Source: Arthrobacter rhizophilus | GTDB taxonomy: Bacteria > Actinomycetota > Actinomycetes > Actinomycetales > Micrococcaceae | Length of the DNA: 64,000 nt | NCBI RefSeq assembly: GCF_026241105.1 | Contig: NZ_JAPFFT010000007.1 | Location: forward strand, 62,001 to 126,000 | Direction: 5' to 3' | Shown: positions 7,596-15,418 of the stretch, piece by piece | Numbering within the stretch: position 1 is the first letter of the stretch | Layout of the letters: each line of letters begins with the position of its first letter | The notes under the pieces: model-generated | The model's input: the letters and a program-made list of their open reading frames with translations, nothing else | Told to the model about the DNA's origin: nothing | Databases searched by the model: none | Program-made: the position numbers and the translations under genes

Positions 7596-9380
7596 TCATG
7601 CGATGGCTCCGGCGTGCTTGCCGGTGGTCGCGCCCGTTGTCGTGTTCTCGGCGCTCGCGCCCTCAGGGCTCACAAGGTGCGGGCCCATAACGGTGAAGAT
7701 CATTGCCAGCGAAGTTGCTCCGGGGTCGGCTGTGCCCACGCTCTTCTCCGCGAGCGGGCGTGCCCGTCCCTTGAGGGGCCTGAGCGAGACCGTGGCTTGC
7801 GCTGCGGAGGTGGCCGCTGCAGCCGCGTCCGCCCAGGCAGCATCCGGAAGGATGCCCTCGGCCACGAGCTTGCCGAACGTTTCGGTGAAGGGGAGCAGTG
7901 CATCCACCATGGTTTTGTCGCCCAGCTCGGCCTTGCCCAGGTAGGTGATCCGAGCAGCGAACGCGGTCACGCCAGCGGCGAGTTCAGCGGGTCCCGGTGT
8001 TTGGTCATTGCCAAGCGATTCGCCGAGAGCCCGGAGGCCTGCACCCCACAGAACGCCCGACGTTCCGCCGGCCTTATCCGCCCATGCGTCTCCGGCTGCC
8101 CCCAATAGATCGCCGGCCCCGGCCCCACTGGCAAGAGCCGTTGCGGCGGCCGCAGTGGCAGCGTCAATTCCGCGGACCATCCCGCGGCCGTGGTCGCCGT
8201 CGCCCGCTACCGCGTCCATGTCGCCAAGCTGCGATTCGGCGTCGTGCAGTGCATCCCGCGCCGCTTCCAGCGCGGCTGCGCAATTCGCCGCATAGTCGCG
8301 TGAGTCCTGGGTGGCCGCGAACGCGATAGCTTCCGGGCCGCCCTCGAACGCGTCTTCGGTGAAGGCAAGACCGGTCAGCAGGGCGGCAGTCCCGCGACGG
8401 TAGGCCGGCGTTTCGGCGGGGGCCGTCCAGAGCGGCTCGAGTTCCTCGTCCAGCCAGGTGATGGTGAGGGAGACGCCGGACATGTCCAGGCTAGTGACCA
8501 ATTCGCCGACCTCCGGCATGACCAGGGTGTAGCCGGCCGCGCGCAGCAACGGAGCCACAGTCAGCCACAAGACGAACAGTTCCTCGTGCTTGGTGGAACC
8601 GAGTCCGTTGAGGATCACTGCGAGGCGGTTGCCCGCTGCGTGCGGCGTCTCTGCCAGCAGCCGGGCGACAAATTCCTGGCCGAGTTCTTTGGCGGGCGGG
8701 AGTTCGGTGTCGAACAATCCGGGCTCGCCGTGGATACCCAGGCCGAGCCCCATCTGCTTGTCCTTGAGCGTGAAAAGCGGCGCTTCGGCGCCCGGGAACG
8801 TGCAGCCGTGGAACGCGCTGCCGATAGTGCGGGTCAGGCTGTTTGCCTTCCGGCCCAAGCGTACGACGTCGGCCAGCCCGGCCCCCGCTTCGGCTGCGGC
8901 GCCCATGATTTTGAAGACGGTGAAGTCACCCGCGATGCCGCGGCGCCTGGCGGATTCCGACGGCGGTGCGCTGGCAATGTCGTCCGTCACCAGCACGTTT
9001 TCCACGGCGATGCCTTCTGCGGCCAAGCGCTCACTCGCCATGCCGAAGTTCAGGACGTCCCCGGCGTAGTTGCCGTAGGTGAAAACCACACCGGCACCGG
9101 AATCAGCGGCCTTGGCCACCGAGTATGCCTGTTGCGCGGAAGGCGAAGTGAAGATGTTGCCCACGACCGCGCCGTCGGCCAGTCCTGCGCCGATGAGCCC
9201 GGCGAACGCCGGGTAGTGCCCGGATCCGCCGCCGGCCAGGACGGCCACCTTGGGCTGCTGGGGACGGTGGCGGCGGACTGCGCCGCCGGGAACCTGGCGC
9301 ACCAGGCCGGAGTGAAGATCGCAGAAACCGGCGAGGGCTTCCTCGGCGAAATCGGCGGGATCGTTGAAGATTCTGGTCAT
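7596..9380 (-). CDS. DhaK-DhaL fusion kinase (dihydroxyacetone/erythrulose kinase type)
   Basis: 594 residues. Residues 1 to about 330 form Dha[11 protein letters not shown] near residue 50, GNIFTSP, and the hemiaminal-forming His in GIHGEPG (His217) that binds the keto group of the substrate. Residues about 385-560 form Dha[15 protein letters not shown] binds Mg-ATP and [12 protein letters not shown] follows. This is the ATP-dependent single-chain form. Relatives phosphorylate dihydroxyacetone, or D- or L-erythrulose in tetritol catabolism. The rpiB gene begins 17 bp downstream and the SDR gene ends 32 bp upstream, so all are one transcript. The extra isomerases argue for a C4/C5 ketose rather than plain dihydroxyacetone. 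Confidence 0.92.
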   Translation of the reverse strand: MTRIFNDPADFAEEALAGFCDLHSGLVRQVPGGAVRRHRPQQPKVAVLAGGGSGHYPAFAGLIGAGLADGAVVGNIFTSPSAQQAYSVAKAADSGAGVVFTYGNYAGDVLNFGMASERLAAEGIAVENVLVTDDIASAPPSESARRRGIAGDFTVFKIMGAAAEAGAGLADVVRLGRKANSLTRTIGSAFHGCTFPGAEAPLFTLKDKQMGLGLGIHGEPGLFDTELPPAKELGQEFVARLLAETPHAAGNRLAVILNGLGSTKHEELFVLWLTVAPLLRAAGYTLVMPEVGELVTSLDMSGVSLTITWLDEELEPLWTAPAETPAYRRGTAALLTGLAFTEDAFEGGPEAIAFAATQDSRDYAANCAAALEAARDALHDAESQLGDMDAVAGDGDHGRGMVRGIDAATAAAATALASGAGAGDLLGAAGDAWADKAGGTSGVLWGAGLRALGESLGNDQTPGPAELAAGVTAFAARITYLGKAELGDKTMVDALLPFTETFGKLVAEGILPDAAWADAAAAATSAAQATVSLRPLKGRARPLAEKSVGTADPGATSLAMIFTVMGPHLVSPEGASAENTTTGATTGKHAGAIA

Positions 9381-9412
9381 CGTGGGCTCTTTCGGCTACG
9401 GATGGGGGGCTG

Positions 9413-10189
9413 CTAGTGGATGTGGCTTCCACCGTTGATGTCGATGGTGGTTCCTGTGAGGTACGCGGATTCCTCGGAAGACAGGAACGTGATGACGGCG
9501 GCGACTTCCTCGGTGCTCGCGTTGCGGCCCAGGGGGATGCCGGCGTTGATGGCGGCTTCCTGCTCATCGGTGCTGCCAACGCGGATGTTTGTGTCCACGG
9601 CGCCCGGGGTGATGGCGTTCACGGTGACACCGGTGGCGCCGATTTCACGTGCCAACGCCTTGGTGAAGCCGAGGACAGCAGCCTTCGCTGCGGAGTAGGG
9701 GACCTTGCCGAAGACGCCGCCGCCACGCTGGGCGGAGACGGAAGACATGTTGACGATCCGGCCCCAGCCGCTGGCGATCATGTCAGGCAGGAAAGCCTTG
9801 GTCACCAGGTAGGTGCCGGTGGCGTTCACGTCCATGATCTTGTGCCACAGTTCCAGCGTGGTTTCGAGGAACGGCACGGGCGAGGTGATGCCCGCGATGT
9901 TGGCCAGGGCTCCGACGGCGGGGAGGGTGCCTGCGCTGATTTCCGCGGCAACTGCCTTGTATGCCGCATTGACGGAGTCTTCGTTGGCGACGTCGATCTC
10001 GTAGCCGAATGCGGGGACGTTGAACTGGTTGCCGATTTCGGCTGCGACCTTGGCTGACTTCTCGCCGTCGAGGTCCAGGATCACCACTGCCCAGCCGTTG
10101 TTGGCGTAGCGGCGTGCGGTAGTGATGCCGATGCCCCGGTCCGAGGTAGCCCCGGTGAGGACGGCGGTGCGCTGGATGGTGGTGGTCAT
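9413..10189 (-). CDS. Short-chain dehydrogenase (polyol/sugar oxidising)
   Basis: 258 residues of the classical SDR family. The NAD(P) motif is slightly unusual (TGATSDRGIG). The catalytic set is NMSS (Ser) and PYSAAK (Tyr, Lys), and the C-terminus is TGTTIDINGGSHIH. The acidic residue after the second strand (ILDLDGEKS) favours NAD. In the operon it sits between a TIM-barrel isomerase and the ketose kinase, so oxidation of a polyol to the ketose that the kinase then phosphorylates is the natural reading, as for the SDR-type threitol dehydrogenases of Mycobacterium smegmatis. Substrate is inferred only. Confidence 0.88.
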   Translation of the reverse strand: MTTTIQRTAVLTGATSDRGIGITTARRYANNGWAVVILDLDGEKSAKVAAEIGNQFNVPAFGYEIDVANEDSVNAAYKAVAAEISAGTLPAVGALANIAGITSPVPFLETTLELWHKIMDVNATGTYLVTKAFLPDMIASGWGRIVNMSSVSAQRGGGVFGKVPYSAAKAAVLGFTKALAREIGATGVTVNAITPGAVDTNIRVGSTDEQEAAINAGIPLGRNASTEEVAAVITFLSSEESAYLTGTTIDINGGSHIH

Positions 10190-10218
10190 GATGCTCCTTG
10201 AGTTTGTTGGCGTGAATC

Positions 10219-11043
10219 TCAGATGAGGTCTGTGATGAAGCTGGCGGCCTTGGCTGTGGCCGCAGGGCGTTCGTCGTGCGTGACATCGCGGGTTTCGAGC
10301 TCCAGCGAGAAGTGGCCGCTGTAGCCGGTGGCTGCAAGGGAGCTGAGGCCGGCGGCAAAGTCCGCCTGGCCGTTTCCGATGCTGAGGTTGATGTTGCCCG
10401 GAACCGCATCCCTGAGGTGGACATGCGTTATCCGGCCCTGATGGCGTTGGATGTACTCCAGCGGGTCTTCGCCCGCTGCGACGCTGTGGCTGAAGTCCAT
10501 GACAATCCCGACGCCGGAGCCCGCCAGTCGCGCGGCCAACTGTTCGGCGCGGTCCAGGTTCCAGCAGAACCGGAGGAAGTGCAGGGATTCAGTCCAGAGC
10601 TCGACGCCGAACTCCGCCGCACGCTGTCCGGCGCCAATGAGCTGGGCTGCGATGGTGTCCAGGTCCTCGTCGAGGCTGCGGACCGGATCATGTCCAAGGG
10701 CTCCGCACGGGAGGACCAGCGCCTTCGCACCGGTGTTTGCGGTGAGAGTGAGCAGTGCATCGAGGTGCCTGTGGCGGGCGCCGAGCTGACCGGCGTCGAG
10801 CACTGCGTTCAGGTCGCCGATATCGCCGTTGACGGAGCGGACCCGCAATCCTGAGGCGGCGACCTCCGTGGTCACGGCGGCGACGGCGTCGGAATCAAGC
10901 TCATAGGGAACGTGATCACAGACGCCCGGCAGCGCGCCGAGGTCGATTTCCTCAAAGCCCAAGCCATTGATAGTGCGCAATGCCGCGGGTAGATCCTGGT
11001 GCCGGAAGCTGATGGACGAGCAACCGAGTCGGGAGTTGAACAT
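10219..11043 (-). CDS. Sugar-phosphate isomerase/epimerase, AP-endonuclease-2 TIM barrel
   Basis: 274 residues with the xylose-isomerase-like fold: opening RLGCSSISFRHQDLPAAL, then GFEEIDLG, a metal-binding region near GIVMDFSHSVAAGEDP, RITHVHLRD, and a final GHFSLELETRD segment. These Asp, His and Glu residues are the usual divalent-metal ligands. It is the first gene of the leftward arm, starting just after the operator-bearing divergent region. It may isomerise or epimerise the ketose or aldose before phosphorylation; apiose isomerase and several keto-sugar epimerases share this fold. Confidence 0.85.
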   Translation of the reverse strand: MFNSRLGCSSISFRHQDLPAALRTINGLGFEEIDLGALPGVCDHVPYELDSDAVAAVTTEVAASGLRVRSVNGDIGDLNAVLDAGQLGARHRHLDALLTLTANTGAKALVLPCGALGHDPVRSLDEDLDTIAAQLIGAGQRAAEFGVELWTESLHFLRFCWNLDRAEQLAARLAGSGVGIVMDFSHSVAAGEDPLEYIQRHQGRITHVHLRDAVPGNINLSIGNGQADFAAGLSSLAATGYSGHFSLELETRDVTHDERPAATAKAASFITDLI

Positions 11044-11103
11044 CTTCGTTTCCTCCAGTCGTGCCCGAGGGCAGTAGTGATGGGAACCACAGTACAGACG
11101 TTA

Positions 11104-11140
11104 ACTGTCAACAGTCAACCCTTGAAGTTGACTGTTGACA
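11104..11140. promoter_or_regulatory. GntR-type operator pair in the divergent promoter
   Basis: A perfect 14-bp inverted repeat, TGTCAACAGTCAAC (11106-11119) and GTTGACTGTTGACA (11127-11140), with a 7-bp spacer. Each arm contains a smaller palindrome of the form ACTGT-NN-ACAGT (perfect at 11104-11115). The same palindrome recurs before the gntR gene at 14576, so this is the likely regulator binding site controlling both arms. Confidence 0.7.
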
Positions 11141-11176
11141 GGACTAGATGGCGCAGGTCACACTGGCATATCATGT

Positions 11177-11192
11177 GTTAACAGTCGACAGT
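11177..11192. promoter_or_regulatory. Third operator-like site, MFS side
   Basis: GTTAACAGTCGACAGT carries ACAGT-CG-ACAGT, one base off the ACTGT-NN-ACAGT palindrome. It lies 45 bp before the MFS start and would serve the rightward promoter. Confidence 0.5.
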
Positions 11193-11236
11193 GCTGAAGC
11201 ACCTTGCCTCAGTCGCTCTTCGAAAGGGATTCACCA

Positions 11237-12574
11237 ATGAGCAAAGAAGCTCTGACCATGCGCGGGCCGGTACACGGCACCAAGGACGCCAGGCGCGTCG
11301 CCATCGGCTCCGGTGTTGGCGCAGTCATCGAAACCTATGACTTCATCGGCTTCGGCACCGCGGCTGCCCTGTACTTCGGCACGGCATTCTTCCCCACAGG
11401 CGATCCCGTGACCGGCACCCTTGCCGCCTTCGCCACCCTCGGCGTCGGCTTTGCCGCCCGTCCCATCGGCGGCATCATCGGCGGACACCTGGGCGACAAG
11501 CTGGGACGCAAGCCTGTCCTCGTAGCCTCCTTGATCCTGATGGGCGTGGCCACGTTCCTGATCGGCCTCCTTCCCACCTACAGCCAGGTAGGACTCCTGG
11601 CGCCGGCCTTGCTGGTATTCGTGCGCATCGTCCAAGGCCTGGCCTTCGGAGCCGAGTGGGGCGGCGCCATCCTGATGAGCTACGAACACGCACCATGGAA
11701 ATCCAAGGGCAAGTTCACGGGCATCGTCCAGGCCGGATTCCCTGTGGGACTCCTGCTGGCCAACCTGACGTTCCTTGTCAGCGTCCAACTCGGGGGTGAA
11801 CTCGCTTGGCGCATTCCGTTCCTCGCCAGCATGGTGTTGGTTGTTGTGGGCTTGATCATTCGTTCCAAGGTGCCGGAATCGCCTGTCTTCGACGAGGTCA
11901 AGGACAGCGGCGCGATCGTAAAGTCTCCCATCGTGGAGGTCTTGAAGACCGATTGGCGCAACATCGTCAAGGGCATCGGCCTCCGCATTGCCGAGACCGC
12001 GGGCTACGCCGTCTCCATCACGTACATGATTTCCTACCTGAACAGCCAGCATCTGGCAGATAAGACCCAGACCCTGGTGGCCCTGTGCATCGCCTCGGCC
12101 ATCGGTATCTTCGCAACCCAGGCCTGGGCGCGGCTGACGGACAAGATTGGCAGGCGTCCCGTTTACATCTGGTCCTGCGCCTTTGCCGTGCTGTTCGCTA
12201 TCCCGATGTTCCTGTTGGTCAACACGGGTATGTTCATCTTCATCATTGCCACCATCGCTGTCTCTTACGGCATCTGCCAGAACTCCCTCGCCGGCGCCCA
12301 AGGGGCTTGGTTCCCCGAGCTGTTCCAGGCGAAGACCCGTTCCTCCGGTGCCTCGCTGGCCTACCAGATCTCGGCCATGGTGTCCGGCTTCACGCCCTTC
12401 ATCACCACGCTGCTTTTCGTCACTATGGGCTGGATGGGCCCGGCAGTTCTCTTCGGCCTGTACGCAGGCATCGGTCTCTGGGCGGCCTTGGTTACCCGCG
12501 AAACCTGGGGCAAGCGGGAGCGCCAGTTGGCGGATGAGGCCACCAAAAGCACTCCCCAGTCGGTGAATGTCTAG
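11237..12574 (+). CDS. MHS-family MFS transporter (metabolite:H+ symporter)
   Basis: 445 residues with 12 predicted membrane helices. The sugar-porter/MHS loop GDKLGRKPVL lies between helices 2 and 3, and RIVQGLAFGAEWGGA is the MHS hallmark in helix 4, as in ProP, ShiA and KgtP. The ATG at 11237 follows AAGGG about 8 bases upstream. It heads the rightward arm and is probably the uptake system for the polyol or sugar acid used by the cluster. The MHS family mostly moves organic acids and zwitterions, so an acidic substrate is possible. Its stop overlaps the GTG alternative start of the next gene. Confidence 0.9.
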   Translation: MSKEALTMRGPVHGTKDARRVAIGSGVGAVIETYDFIGFGTAAALYFGTAFFPTGDPVTGTLAAFATLGVGFAARPIGGIIGGHLGDKLGRKPVLVASLILMGVATFLIGLLPTYSQVGLLAPALLVFVRIVQGLAFGAEWGGAILMSYEHAPWKSKGKFTGIVQAGFPVGLLLANLTFLVSVQLGGELAWRIPFLASMVLVVVGLIIRSKVPESPVFDEVKDSGAIVKSPIVEVLKTDWRNIVKGIGLRIAETAGYAVSITYMISYLNSQHLADKTQTLVALCIASAIGIFATQAWARLTDKIGRRPVYIWSCAFAVLFAIPMFLLVNTGMFIFIIATIAVSYGICQNSLAGAQGAWFPELFQAKTRSSGASLAYQISAMVSGFTPFITTLLFVTMGWMGPAVLFGLYAGIGLWAALVTRETWGKRERQLADEATKSTPQSVNV

Positions 12575-12624
12575 TGACGGTGGCACAGGACCAGCGCACG
12601 GCAGGACGAATCGGAGAAACCGCC

Positions 12625-13488
12625 ATGGGACGCATCGAACGGGTGGGTGCAGCCGCCAACCGGATCCGGCACCACGCCCTCAACATGGGCGAAGTCCAAG
12701 GCCAGGGCTACGTCGGCCAGGCACTCGGAGCATCGGACATGCTCGCCGCGGTCTATGCGGACCAGCTCCGCTACCGCGCCGATGACCCGGAGTGGGAGGG
12801 GCGCGACCGCTTCCTCCTCTCCACCGGCCACTACGCAATCGGCCATTACGCGGCACTGGCTGAGGCAGGGATCATTCCCGTCGAGGAGCTCGAAAGCTAC
12901 GGTTCGGACGATTCCAGGCTTCCGATGTCCGGAATGTCAACGTATACCCCGGGCATGGAAATCTCCGGAGGATCCCTTGGCCACGGGCTCTCCATCGCGG
13001 TGGGAATCGCCCTGGGCCTCCGGCACCGTGCTCATGTGGGGGAGGGCTCCAGCGCGAGGGTGTACAACTTCCTCTCCGACGGCGAGCTGGACGAAGGATC
13101 TACGTGGGAGGCCGCCATGGGCGCGCACCACCACCAGCTGGGGAACCTCACTGCGATGGTGGACATCAACGCCCTGCAGGCCGACGGCAAGACGGACACC
13201 GTGCTCCGGACCGAACCCGTGACGGAGAAGTGGGAGGCTTTCGGCTGGTACACGCAGCGGGTGGACGGGAACGACGTCGGTGCGCTGCTGGCCGCGTTCG
13301 ACAACGCAGCCGCCCAGGCCGCCGCCGTCGGACGTCCTTCCGTCATTTTGTGCGACACGAAGGTGGGGCGCGGCGTGCCGCTGCTCGAAGAACGCGAAAA
13401 GGCGCATTTCATGCGCATCGAAGAACATGAATGGCAGCTCTGCCGAAAGCAGCTGACCGCAGGATCCAACGGGAAGGCCGGCCGATGA
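12625..13488 (+). CDS. Transketolase, N-terminal (TPP-binding) subunit
   Basis: 287 residues. It carries the transketolase N-domain: NMGEVQGQGYVGQALGASDMLA, STGHYAIGHYAALAE, ISGGSLGHGLSIAVGIALG, and the diphosphate motif region LSDGELDEGSTWEAA with Asn about 25 residues later. The usual GDG is SDG here. The ATG at 12625 has GGAGA 8 bases upstream. A GTG at 12574 that overlaps the MFS stop by one base is the alternative start (304 residues). Together with the next gene it rebuilds one transketolase active site. Split forms occur in housekeeping-like paralogues and in apulose-4-phosphate transketolase (AptA/AptB). Confidence 0.88.
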   Translation: MGRIERVGAAANRIRHHALNMGEVQGQGYVGQALGASDMLAAVYADQLRYRADDPEWEGRDRFLLSTGHYAIGHYAALAEAGIIPVEELESYGSDDSRLPMSGMSTYTPGMEISGGSLGHGLSIAVGIALGLRHRAHVGEGSSARVYNFLSDGELDEGSTWEAAMGAHHHQLGNLTAMVDINALQADGKTDTVLRTEPVTEKWEAFGWYTQRVDGNDVGALLAAFDNAAAQAAAVGRPSVILCDTKVGRGVPLLEEREKAHFMRIEEHEWQLCRKQLTAGSNGKAGR

Positions 13489-14492
13489 CCACAGTCACCG
13501 CTTCGAAGGGGACAGCACCGAAGCTGAAAACGTCGGCGATGATCGCGTCCTTCGCGGACCCCGGCCAGAAGACTTCGTCGGCGCCTTTCGGCCACGCGTT
13601 GGTGAAGGCAGCCGAGGCCGACCCGCGAATCGTCGGACTCACCGCCGACCTGGGCAAGTACACGGACATGCACATCTTTGCCCAGGCCTTCCCGGAGCGG
13701 TTTTTCCAGATGGGCATGGCTGAGCAGTTGCTCTTCGGCGCAGCCGCAGGTTTGGCCGAGACCGGCTTGGTGCCGTTTGCCTCCACCTACTCTGTGTTCG
13801 CCGCACGGCGGGCCTACGACTTCCTGTGCCTAGACATTGCCGAGCCGAATCTGAACGTGAACATCGTAGGCGGACTACCGGGCCTGACCACGGGCTACGG
13901 CCCCAGCCACCAGGCCACGGAGGACATGGCGATATTCCGCGGCATGCCCAATCTGACAATCGTTGATCCATGCGACTCCGTGGACATCGAACAGGCCGTG
14001 CCGCAGCTGGCAGCCAGCGACGGCCCTACGTACCTGCGCCTCCTTCGCGGGAACGTCCCCACGGTGCTGGACGAGTACGGCTACACGTTTGAACTCGGCA
14101 AGGCGAAGGTGCTGCGCGGCGGCAACGACGTCGTGTTCGTCTCCAGCGGGTTGATGACCATGCGCGCGCTGCAGGCCGCAGAGGCGCTGGCCGCGCACAA
14201 GGTGGACGTCGCCGTCGTGCACGCTCCCACCATCAAACCGTTCGACGCCGCTACCGTCCTCGCGGAACTGAACACCGACCGCCTTGCCGTCACGCTGGAG
14301 AACCACAGCGTGGTGGGCGGTTTGTTCGAAACTGTGGCCTCGGCCGTGGTCACGGCTGGCTTGGGGAAGCGCGTGGTTCCGGTGGCGCTGCCGGATGCGT
14401 TCCTCGACGCCGGTGCCCTGCCTACCTTGCACGAGCGGTACGGATTGTCTGTGCAGCGGATCGTGGCGAAGGTCCTGGCGGAACTGGGCTGA
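13485..14492 (+). CDS. Transketolase, C-terminal subunit
   Basis: 335 residues with the pyrimidine-binding domain (FGHALVKAAEADPRIVGLTADLG, FQMGMAEQLLFGAAAGLAETG holding the catalytic Glu, YGPSHQATEDMAIFRGMPN) and the C-terminal domain (GKAKVLRGGNDVVFVSSGLMT, ENHSVVGGL). The ATG at 13485 overlaps the stop of the N-subunit gene by 4 bp (ATGA), so translation is probably coupled one to one. The pair transfers a two-carbon ketol unit. In this operon that would feed a tetrose- or pentulose-phosphate into the pentose phosphate pathway. Confidence 0.9.
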   Translation: MTTVTASKGTAPKLKTSAMIASFADPGQKTSSAPFGHALVKAAEADPRIVGLTADLGKYTDMHIFAQAFPERFFQMGMAEQLLFGAAAGLAETGLVPFASTYSVFAARRAYDFLCLDIAEPNLNVNIVGGLPGLTTGYGPSHQATEDMAIFRGMPNLTIVDPCDSVDIEQAVPQLAASDGPTYLRLLRGNVPTVLDEYGYTFELGKAKVLRGGNDVVFVSSGLMTMRALQAAEALAAHKVDVAVVHAPTIKPFDAATVLAELNTDRLAVTLENHSVVGGLFETVASAVVTAGLGKRVVPVALPDAFLDAGALPTLHERYGLSVQRIVAKVLAELG

Positions 14493-14508
14493 GCCCGGCT
14501 ATTCGTTT

Positions 14509-14552
14509 GGCAGGAGCGCGGAGCAGGCAGGAGCCGGTTCCGCGCTCCTGCC
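14509..14552 (+). terminator. Hairpin after the transketolase genes
   Basis: A perfect 14-bp stem: GGCAGGAGCGCGGA (14509-14522) and TCCGCGCTCCTGCC (14539-14552). It lies 17 bp past the transketolase stop and before the gntR promoter. There is no T-run, as is common in high-GC actinobacteria. It separates the structural genes from the regulator. Confidence 0.65.
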
Positions 14553-14575
14553 GTAAGATCAACAGTTAACACACC

Positions 14576-14589
14576 GACTGTAAACAGTC
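14576..14589. promoter_or_regulatory. GntR operator at its own promoter
   Basis: GACTGTAAACAGTC is a perfect palindrome with the ACTGT-NN-ACAGT pattern found at 11104, 27 bp before the gntR start. A related AACAGTTAAC lies about 20 bp further upstream. Autoregulation is the simplest reading. Confidence 0.68.
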
Positions 14590-14615
14590 GACCACTGACA
14601 TTGAGGACGGACACG

Positions 14616-15275
14616 ATGGCCGGAGCAACAGCACCCCTTCTGGGACTGGAAAAGAAAAGCCTCCGCGAACAGGCGCTCTCCGCGCTGCGCACCGCCATCA
14701 CCAGCGGCGAACTGGAACCAGGCAGGCACTTGGTGGAGACCGAGTTGTCGGACATGCTCCAGATCAGCCGCGGCACCCTCAGGGAGGCCCTGCGGCAACT
14801 CGAGCAGGAGGGCCTGCTGTCTGCGGGGCCCCGTGGACGGCTCTCCGTCCGCCACCTCGATGCCAAGGAAATCCGCGATATCTACTCGGTGCGAGCGGCC
14901 CTGGAATCCCTCGCCGCGCGCACGCTCTGTGAATTGCCAGACCGCAAACAGGTCATCACGTCGCTGCGCTCTGCCATCGACGCCATGGCCGCCGCAACCA
15001 AGGGAAGCCTTGAGGAACGGATCGAGTCCGATCTTGAGTTCCACCGCACTATGTGCCGTTTGACCGGCAACGAAACCTTGCTCCATTCCTGGGAATCGCT
15101 GGAGGGATCCATCCGGATGTCCATCATGTTCGCCGGGCTGGAAAAGGGCGTCAAGAACATGAGCGTCGAGCGCCACCACGACATCGTGGCCGCGATCGAA
15201 ACCGGGGATGCATCCTTGGCCCGCAAGACCATCCTCGAGCACATGGACAGCGCCGCCGCGGTGCTGGTCGCTTAA
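14616..15275 (+). CDS. GntR-family (FCD) transcriptional regulator
   Basis: 219 residues. The winged helix is typical (LREQALSALRTAITSGELEPGRHLVETELSDMLQISRGTLREALRQLEQEGLL, residues about 15-70). The FCD ligand domain follows, with metal-site-like DLEFHRTMCRLTGN and SVERHHDIVAAIETGD. The ATG at 14616 has GAGGA about 8 bases upstream; a TTG at 14601 is less likely. The shared palindromes in its own promoter and in the divergent 11.1-kb region mark it as the local regulator of the isomerase-SDR-kinase and MFS-transketolase arms. FCD proteins usually sense an acidic or phosphorylated pathway metabolite. Confidence 0.92.
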   Translation: MAGATAPLLGLEKKSLREQALSALRTAITSGELEPGRHLVETELSDMLQISRGTLREALRQLEQEGLLSAGPRGRLSVRHLDAKEIRDIYSVRAALESLAARTLCELPDRKQVITSLRSAIDAMAAATKGSLEERIESDLEFHRTMCRLTGNETLLHSWESLEGSIRMSIMFAGLEKGVKNMSVERHHDIVAAIETGDASLARKTILEHMDSAAAVLVA

Positions 15276-15418
15276 GGGCTCGACGGCGGGTGTCCGACGA
15301 CGGGTGCCCGACGACGGCGCTCAACTTTCGCGGTAACGGAACCTCTGTTGGGGGTCACTGCCAGTACCCCTCACGATAGAGACTCCCTCATCTTCTCTAA
15401 GGGCTGTTTCCTTAAACC

